Assembly (NCBI RefSeq): GCF_000508185.1 | Contig: NZ_AYOY01000141.1 | Span: 1 to 53,507, forward strand | DNA from: Sphingobium sp. C100 | GTDB lineage: Bacteria > Pseudomonadota > Alphaproteobacteria > Sphingomonadales > Sphingomonadaceae | Direction: 5' to 3' | Length of the DNA: 53,507 nt | In this document: positions 48,968 through 53,507 of the stretch, piece after piece | How positions within the stretch are numbered: position 1 is the first letter of the stretch | Layout of the letters: each line of letters begins with the position of its first letter | Program-made: the position numbers and the translations under genes | The notes under the pieces: generated by a model | Database searches by the model: none | What the model saw: only the letters and a program-made list of their open reading frames with translations | Told to the model about the DNA's origin: nothing

Positions 48968-51900
48968 CAGAAACTCTTCTTGATGCTGGTGTACCAATAG
49001 CGCGCCTGTGGCTGATAAAGGCTCGACAAATAGCCGCTTGAAGCCAATGGCGGGTTCTTGTCGAATATGTTGCGCGCGCCGACCGTGATCGCCGTGCCCT
49101 TCATCATGCCCTGGTCGAACTTGTAGGTGGCATAAAGATTGACCGTGGTCTGGCCCTTCACCACGAAATTGTTGCCTTCGGCATCGAACACGCCATTCTG
49201 ATAGACGTCGGATATGAACTGGGTGAAGGCGCCGATCCGCACTGGACCATAGTCCCAGGTCAAATTGCCCGAAATCCGCCAACGCGGCTGGCCATCGCGG
49301 TTGATTACGTCGCCGCCGCCCGACACGGGGACGGCCGCGTTGATCGTGCCGTCGGCCTGGCCATCGATCACCGCCTGCACGGCCGCCGGCGCATCGACCT
49401 GATATTTGATGAGGCGGGCGGCGTTGACGTTGAGGCCGAAGCTGCCGAACGAACCGGTGTTCACCCTATAATCGAGGTTGAAATCGATGCCGTCCACCTG
49501 GATCGGCAGCAGATTCTGGAATGGGGCGGTGACGTAGAGCAGTTCGCCCACCGGCGCGAGGCCGGTGCCCGCGACGAGGGCGATGTCGTCGGCGGTGGGA
49601 TCACGCCGGACGACCGCCGGATTGCTGCTGCCCTGCACCCGCAGCAGATAGTCGAGATTGAGCGCATTCTGATAGTCGAGCAGCCCTACGACGCCCTTCT
49701 GCTTGATCCGCCAGCGATCGACGGTGAAGGTCACCTGGCCCAGGCCATCGGGCAGCGGTGGCTGGAACACAGCGCCGAAGTTCCAGCTGGTCGATTCTTC
49801 CGGCTTCAGATCGGGGTTGCCGCCCGAACGGCGCAGCACCGATACGCTGCGGGCGCATTCGGAGAAGCTGCCGATGCGGCCCGCGCGCAGGTCCGCTTCG
49901 CAAAGGATATATTCGGTGCCGCCGTTCACGCGGTCGAGCGTGGCGGTGTTCAGCACCTCCAGGTTCGGCGCGCGGAAACCCTGCGACCAGGAGCCGCGCA
50001 GGCGGAAGCCCTGCAACAAATCCCAGCTCGCCGCGATCTTGGGCTTGGCCACATCGCCGACGTCGCTGTAGCTTTCATAGCGGCCCGCCAGCTGTATGTC
50101 GAAGGAGCGGATCATCGGAATGCCCATTTCCGGGCTGACCAGCGGGACGGCGAGTTCGGCATAGGCCGACCAGACCTTGCGGCTGCCCGAAACATCCGGG
50201 CTGGGACTCGCGCCCATCAGGTCCGATCCATAGAAGATGCCGGTCACGGCGTCGGTATAGGTGGTATCGACGCCCTCTATGCCGCCCTGCCGTGGATCGC
50301 GGTCATCCTTGTAGGTTTCACGGCGGAATTCGACGCCGCTCGCGATGCCGATGCTGTTACCGCCCCACAGGCCAAGCAGATCGGCGTTGGAAATCTTGAG
50401 ATCCCACAGGGCCAGCGTGGTCTTGTTGCGGCGGGTCGACTGGATGCGGAAGCTGTCGATGACCGCCTCGTCATTGGGGGTGCAATCCCCGACCGATGGC
50501 GTGTCGATGCAGCCGCCGTTGAAGGGATTATAGGCGTCGGGCGTGGTCTTGTTGATCGCCGCCTGCAACAGGGTGCTGGAGGTGCCGTCCATCCTGTCCT
50601 TGACCGTCGCCCAGGTGTAGAGCCCCGCCGATTCCCAGTTCCAGTTGCCAAAGTTGCCGCGCAAGCCGCCCAGGAAGCGATATTGATAGTTGGTGACGTT
50701 GACCGATTTCATGCCGGAATCGACATAGTTCATGCTGCGGATCGTGACCGGCAACCCCTCGTCGGGCACGCCGGTCAGCCCCGGCAGGCGGTTGGGATTG
50801 ACTGAGCCGTCTGCCAGCAGCGTCGGGCCGAGCGGGTTCCAATAGGCGTCGGCCGCCACCGTGATCGGGATGTTGCCCAGCGATCCGCCGCTGCCGATAT
50901 AGGCTTCGGTCTTGCCCCGATAGAATCCAAGTTCGCCGAAAAAGTCCAGATTGTCCGTCAGTTCATAGTTGATGAAGCTGAAGATGTTGATGCGCTTGAC
51001 CGATGGCTGGGTCGTCAGGTCCGGGAAGGTCTGGTTGGCGTCATAGCGAAGGTTGGAATCGACATTGGCCATCTGGGTGGTGCCACTGGCGTCATCCCAG
51101 CACATGCCCGGCGTCGTCGCCGTCACCTGGCAGCCCGGATTGGTCGACGGCTGGATGTGGAACTGGCGCGAGGCGTTGGTCAGCGCCGCGCCATTGCTCG
51201 TGATGACGCCCGAACCGCTGGCCTGAAACGTGCCCCAGGGGGTGCTGGTCGATGTGCCGTTAAACGAAGCATTGCCTTCGAAAGCGGTGCCCACGACATA
51301 GGGGCGGCGATCCAGATTGGCGGTATAGTCCTGATCGCTGAGATAAAGTTTCGATTTTTGCGCATAGCCGCCATAGAGCGAGATATTGCCCCGACCGCCG
51401 CCGAAATTGAACCCGACCAGACCGTTGATCGTGAATTCGCGCAGGTTGGTCCCCTCCGCGCCGCCATATTGCGCGTCGAATGTCGCGCCCGTAAAGTTGG
51501 ACTTGAGCACATTGTTGACCACGCCGGCCACCGCGTCCGAGCCATAGAGCGCGGCCGCGCCGTCGCGCAGCACCTCGACCCGCTCGATCGCGCCGACGGG
51601 GATGGTATTGGCGTTGAAGCCGAAGGTCGGCACGCCGCTGTCGACGACGCCGGTGATAGCCTGCGACGTCGGGTGAAGCACGGTGCGGCGGCCGTTGATG
51701 AGCAGCAGCGTATTGCCCTGGCCCAGGCCGCGCAGGCTGACCGTCGATACGTCGCCGCGCGCCGCATTGCCCGATCCGCCGCCCAGCACCTGTTCGTTGA
51801 AGGTCACGCCGCCCAGTTGCGGGATGGAGCGGAACAGGTCCGCGCCCGACACGGCGGCGACGGCATCGACCTGTTCCTGGCCGACCACGCTGACCGGCAG

Positions 51901-52395
51901 CGCGCCGGTGGTTTTCGCGCCCTTGATCTGGGTGCCCACGACGACGATTTCCGCGCCGCTGTCGATCGGCGCGTCGGCGGGCAAGGCGGCCATCGGCGCG
52001 TCGGACATGGCGCCGGGTATCTGCGCCTGCGCAAAGGCGACCGGACGCATCGCCGCCACCCCTGCGCCCTTGTCAGCGCTCAGGCGCCGGTCACGCAGCG
52101 TGATGATATCGTTGCGATCCGACGCGACGGTCAATTCGGTGCCGCGGATCATGCGCTTGAGCGCCTGACGGACGTCATAGCTGCCCGCCAGGCGCGGTGT
52201 GCGGCTGTTGCGCAGCTTGGCCGACGGGGCGATGATCTGAAGGCCGCTCTGCAATGCGAAGGAGGGCAGCGTATCGGTTGCGCGACCCTCCGGCAGGTCG
52301 AAGATGCGCTGTTGCGCCTGTGCGACGCCCGTGGAGAAGGCGAACGCGCTCACGCCGCCGGCCAGGATTATGGTCAAAGTCTTGATGCCGTTCAT
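48967..52395 (-). CDS. Large TonB-dependent receptor with STN domain
   Basis: A 1142-aa outer-membrane receptor starting MNGIKTLTIILAGGVSAFAF, with a signal peptide ending GVAQAQ. An N-terminal STN (secretin/TonB) domain follows (DLPEGRATDTLPSFALQSGL, ASDRNDIITLRDRRL) and then TonB box-like IVVVGTQIKG. The plug has GNAARGDVSTVSLRGLGQGN, RRTVLHPTSQAITGVV and AIERVEVLRDGAAALYGSDA. The barrel ends GYLSSLYQPQARYWYTSIKKSF. STN domains signal substrate presence to a FecR-type anti-sigma factor, and a FecI/FecR pair is divergent from this gene. The SRGLGQGNTLLLINGRR style is the sphingomonad/xanthomonad peptide- or carbohydrate-uptake subgroup. Confidence 0.93.
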   Translation of the reverse strand: MNGIKTLTIILAGGVSAFAFSTGVAQAQQRIFDLPEGRATDTLPSFALQSGLQIIAPSAKLRNSRTPRLAGSYDVRQALKRMIRGTELTVASDRNDIITLRDRRLSADKGAGVAAMRPVAFAQAQIPGAMSDAPMAALPADAPIDSGAEIVVVGTQIKGAKTTGALPVSVVGQEQVDAVAAVSGADLFRSIPQLGGVTFNEQVLGGGSGNAARGDVSTVSLRGLGQGNTLLLINGRRTVLHPTSQAITGVVDSGVPTFGFNANTIPVGAIERVEVLRDGAAALYGSDAVAGVVNNVLKSNFTGATFDAQYGGAEGTNLREFTINGLVGFNFGGGRGNISLYGGYAQKSKLYLSDQDYTANLDRRPYVVGTAFEGNASFNGTSTSTPWGTFQASGSGVITSNGAALTNASRQFHIQPSTNPGCQVTATTPGMCWDDASGTTQMANVDSNLRYDANQTFPDLTTQPSVKRINIFSFINYELTDNLDFFGELGFYRGKTEAYIGSGGSLGNIPITVAADAYWNPLGPTLLADGSVNPNRLPGLTGVPDEGLPVTIRSMNYVDSGMKSVNVTNYQYRFLGGLRGNFGNWNWESAGLYTWATVKDRMDGTSSTLLQAAINKTTPDAYNPFNGGCIDTPSVGDCTPNDEAVIDSFRIQSTRRNKTTLALWDLKISNADLLGLWGGNSIGIASGVEFRRETYKDDRDPRQGGIEGVDTTYTDAVTGIFYGSDLMGASPSPDVSGSRKVWSAYAELAVPLVSPEMGIPMIRSFDIQLAGRYESYSDVGDVAKPKIAASWDLLQGFRLRGSWSQGFRAPNLEVLNTATLDRVNGGTEYILCEADLRAGRIGSFSECARSVSVLRRSGGNPDLKPEESTSWNFGAVFQPPLPDGLGQVTFTVDRWRIKQKGVVGLLDYQNALNLDYLLRVQGSSNPAVVRRDPTADDIALVAGTGLAPVGELLYVTAPFQNLLPIQVDGIDFNLDYRVNTGSFGSFGLNVNAARLIKYQVDAPAAVQAVIDGQADGTINAAVPVSGGGDVINRDGQPRWRISGNLTWDYGPVRIGAFTQFISDVYQNGVFDAEGNNFVVKGQTTVNLYATYKFDQGMMKGTAITVGARNIFDKNPPLASSGYLSSLYQPQARYWYTSIKKSF

Positions 52396-52700
52396 ACCGC
52401 TGATTTCCCCCTGAATAGGACCATGCGCAGGGCGCACGGCCTTCCCGGCGCGTCAGCCGCGCCGCTTACCCATCGCAATAATTGGCTCTGTGCCGGCACC
52501 CACCGCCGGCGCTTCGATGCGCATTCGGTTCTCCCTTCCAAAGGAGTTCCTGGCATCCTCTCCGGTCCGCGCCGCCCCTTGGCGTTTCGCGGCCTCCATT
52601 TCGAAAGACAGTCGCCCGGCAAATATCCGCCATAGCACCGTCACATTTTTTTCATTCTGCCGTGCCGCGTTCCAAACTGCGGATTTCCGCTGCTCTTTCG
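52396..52700. other. Divergent region between TonB receptor and FecI gene
   Basis: About 305 bp without a credible gene. It includes a T-rich stretch (ATTTTTTTCATTC, around 52645-52657) and GGAAAGGAG just downstream at 52722-52730. No clear Fur box or palindrome was recognised. Promoters for both the receptor and the sigma factor must lie here. Confidence 0.45.
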
Positions 52701-53360
52701 TTGTGCCCAGAGACCGGATCGGGAAAGGAGCGGGCGATTAGGGACGGCAGGGCCATCTGGTTGGCGCGGCATATCTGCCCGCATGAACCCGCGCTACGCC
52801 GCTGGCTGACCGGCCGTATCCAGCACGGCTTCCTGATCGACGATGTCGTGCAGGAAGCCTACGCAAAGCTCGCCACCCTGCCGGCGGTCGACCATATCGA
52901 AAATCCGCGCGCCTATTTCTTCCGCACCGCGCTTTCCATCATCATCACTGAACTACGCCGCGCACCCGTCGTATCGATGGAATCCCTGTCAGAGGTGGAG
53001 CGACTGAGCATCCAGACCAATGAACCGACGCCAGACGTACAGGCGGAGGAGCGGGAGGAATATCGCCGGGTCGCCGACGCCATCGCCCAGTTGCCCGAAA
53101 AATGCCGACAGGTCTTCATCATGCGCAAGGTGCAGGGCCTCTCGCAACGGGAAACGGCCCAGGCGCTGGGCCTGTCGGAAAGCACGGTGGAAAAACATGT
53201 CGGGCGCGGCATTCGGCACCTGATTAATATTTTCGGACGTGGCGGAAAAATCGGGGCTGCCGCGTCTAACGTCGAACCTTCGGATACGGAGCCCTATGAC
53301 AGGCCGGGAAAGCAGTGCGGAGATAGAGCAGCAGGCGGTCCAGTGGGCAGCCCGGCTTGA
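52701..53360 (+). CDS. FecI-type ECF sigma factor
   Basis: About 219 aa if started at TTG 52701; no ATG or GTG lies in frame near the expected start. A strong GGAAAGGAG at 52722-52730 is followed, 6 bp later, by ATT at 52737 (IRDGRAIWLARHICPHEPAL), and a TTG lies at 52761, so the start is unresolved. Region 2 has RRWLTGRIQHGFLIDDVVQE and AYAKLATLPAVDHIENPRAY; region 4 has AIAQLPEKCRQVFIMRKVQG, LSQRETAQALGLSESTVEKH and VGRGIRHLINIF. This is the ECF sigma family of TonB-dependent signalling. It partners the FecR gene that overlaps its 3' end. Confidence 0.85.
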   Translation: MCPETGSGKERAIRDGRAIWLARHICPHEPALRRWLTGRIQHGFLIDDVVQEAYAKLATLPAVDHIENPRAYFFRTALSIIITELRRAPVVSMESLSEVERLSIQTNEPTPDVQAEEREEYRRVADAIAQLPEKCRQVFIMRKVQGLSQRETAQALGLSESTVEKHVGRGIRHLINIFGRGGKIGAAASNVEPSDTEPYDRPGKQCGDRAAGGPVGSPA

Positions 53361-53507
53361 CGCGGGCGCATTGGCCCCGGACGACTGTGCCCTGTTCGAT
53401 CAATGGGTGTCGGCCGATCCGCGGCGGATGGGTGCTTATGCCATGGCCTGCGCGACGCTCGCGCGGGTGGCGCTTGCGCATGAGGATCGGCGGGTGGAGC
53501 AGCAGCC
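53296..53507 (+). CDS. FecR-type anti-sigma factor, N-terminal part
   Basis: Starts at ATG 53296, inside the 3' end of the sigma gene (65-bp overlap), and runs off the right edge. The visible 70 residues (MTGRESSAEIEQQAVQWAAR, LDAGALAPDDCALFDQWVSA, DPRRMGAYAMACATLARVAL) are the cytoplasmic DUF4880 domain of FecR proteins, with the conserved W-x(3)-L and F-x(2)-W-x(2)-A-DP patterns. The missing part should hold the TM helix and periplasmic FecR domain that contacts the receptor's STN domain. Confidence 0.85.
   Translation, partial: MTGRESSAEIEQQAVQWAARLDAGALAPDDCALFDQWVSADPRRMGAYAMACATLARVALAHEDRRVEQQ

Noticed and set aside
1..53507. tRNA, rRNA, insertion sequences, integrase or attachment sites marking the T3SS island
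   Set aside because: None was recognised at the island edges or elsewhere, so there is no direct sequence evidence of recent transfer.

Overview
The window looks like a chromosomal segment of a sphingomonad (Sphingomonadaceae, Alphaproteobacteria; Sphingobium/Sphingomonas/Novosphingobium type). This is inferred from the high GC content, ATGA-coupled operons, abundant TonB-dependent receptors, a FecI/FecR pair beside an STN-type receptor, and the DgoK/DgoA sugar-acid pathway. No rRNA, tRNA, CRISPR array, insertion sequence or integrase was seen.

Region 1 (1-16.2 kb) is housekeeping or accessory metabolism. It holds the 5' end of an RND-efflux adaptor gene divergent from an OmpR-type two-component pair, then a Fur-box-preceded siderophore operon (TonB receptor, DUF3649, PepSY, DUF3325). 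Next come a secreted beta-propeller, an outer-membrane barrel and a sphingomyelinase-like phosphodiesterase. A KDPGal aldolase/DGal kinase pair, a DUF4197 lipoprotein and a secreted GH2 beta-galactosidase behind a LacI-type operator complete it; the last three enzymes would suit galactoside breakdown by the De Ley-Doudoroff route.

Region 2 (16.4-42.3 kb) is a compact non-flagellar type III secretion island. Two divergent operons leave a 460-bp control region. The minus operon encodes a lytic transglycosylase and SctV, C, D, F, I, J, K, L, N, O and P. The plus operon encodes SctU, a FliO-like protein, SctQ split into two ORFs, SctR, S and T, and a small LuxR-type HTH protein. Around this core are five copies of a tandem direct repeat, CTARTCGGATCG spaced 21-22 bp. 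I propose that this is the island's activator box. Each copy lies 63-117 bp upstream of a gene that looks like a substrate: a LysM-lysozyme-L,D-transpeptidase-like protein, a filament/needle-like protein, a degenerate DUF1521 protein, a small protein followed by a full DUF1521 autocleavage protein, and a 479-aa putative effector. Behind a strong terminator, without a box of its own, sits a 472-aa protein with a pre-toxin region and a C-terminal His-Me-finger nuclease, followed 24 bp later by a YezG/DUF600-like immunity candidate.

The main hypothesis from this window is that the secretion system delivers antibacterial toxins. Three toxin-like genes are each followed by a plausible immunity gene (one cytosolic, two lipoproteins), and no eukaryote-directed translocon (SctE/SctB) or SctW gatekeeper could be recognised. 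This is inference from gene content, not demonstrated function.

Region 3 (42.3-53.5 kb) contains a second OmpR-type two-component pair, a VirJ/AcvB-family hydrolase and a leucine/phenylalanine dehydrogenase divergent from an Lrp regulator. It ends with a Tat-exported gamma-glutamyltransferase overlapping a large STN-type TonB receptor, and a divergent FecI sigma factor with the start of its FecR anti-sigma factor.
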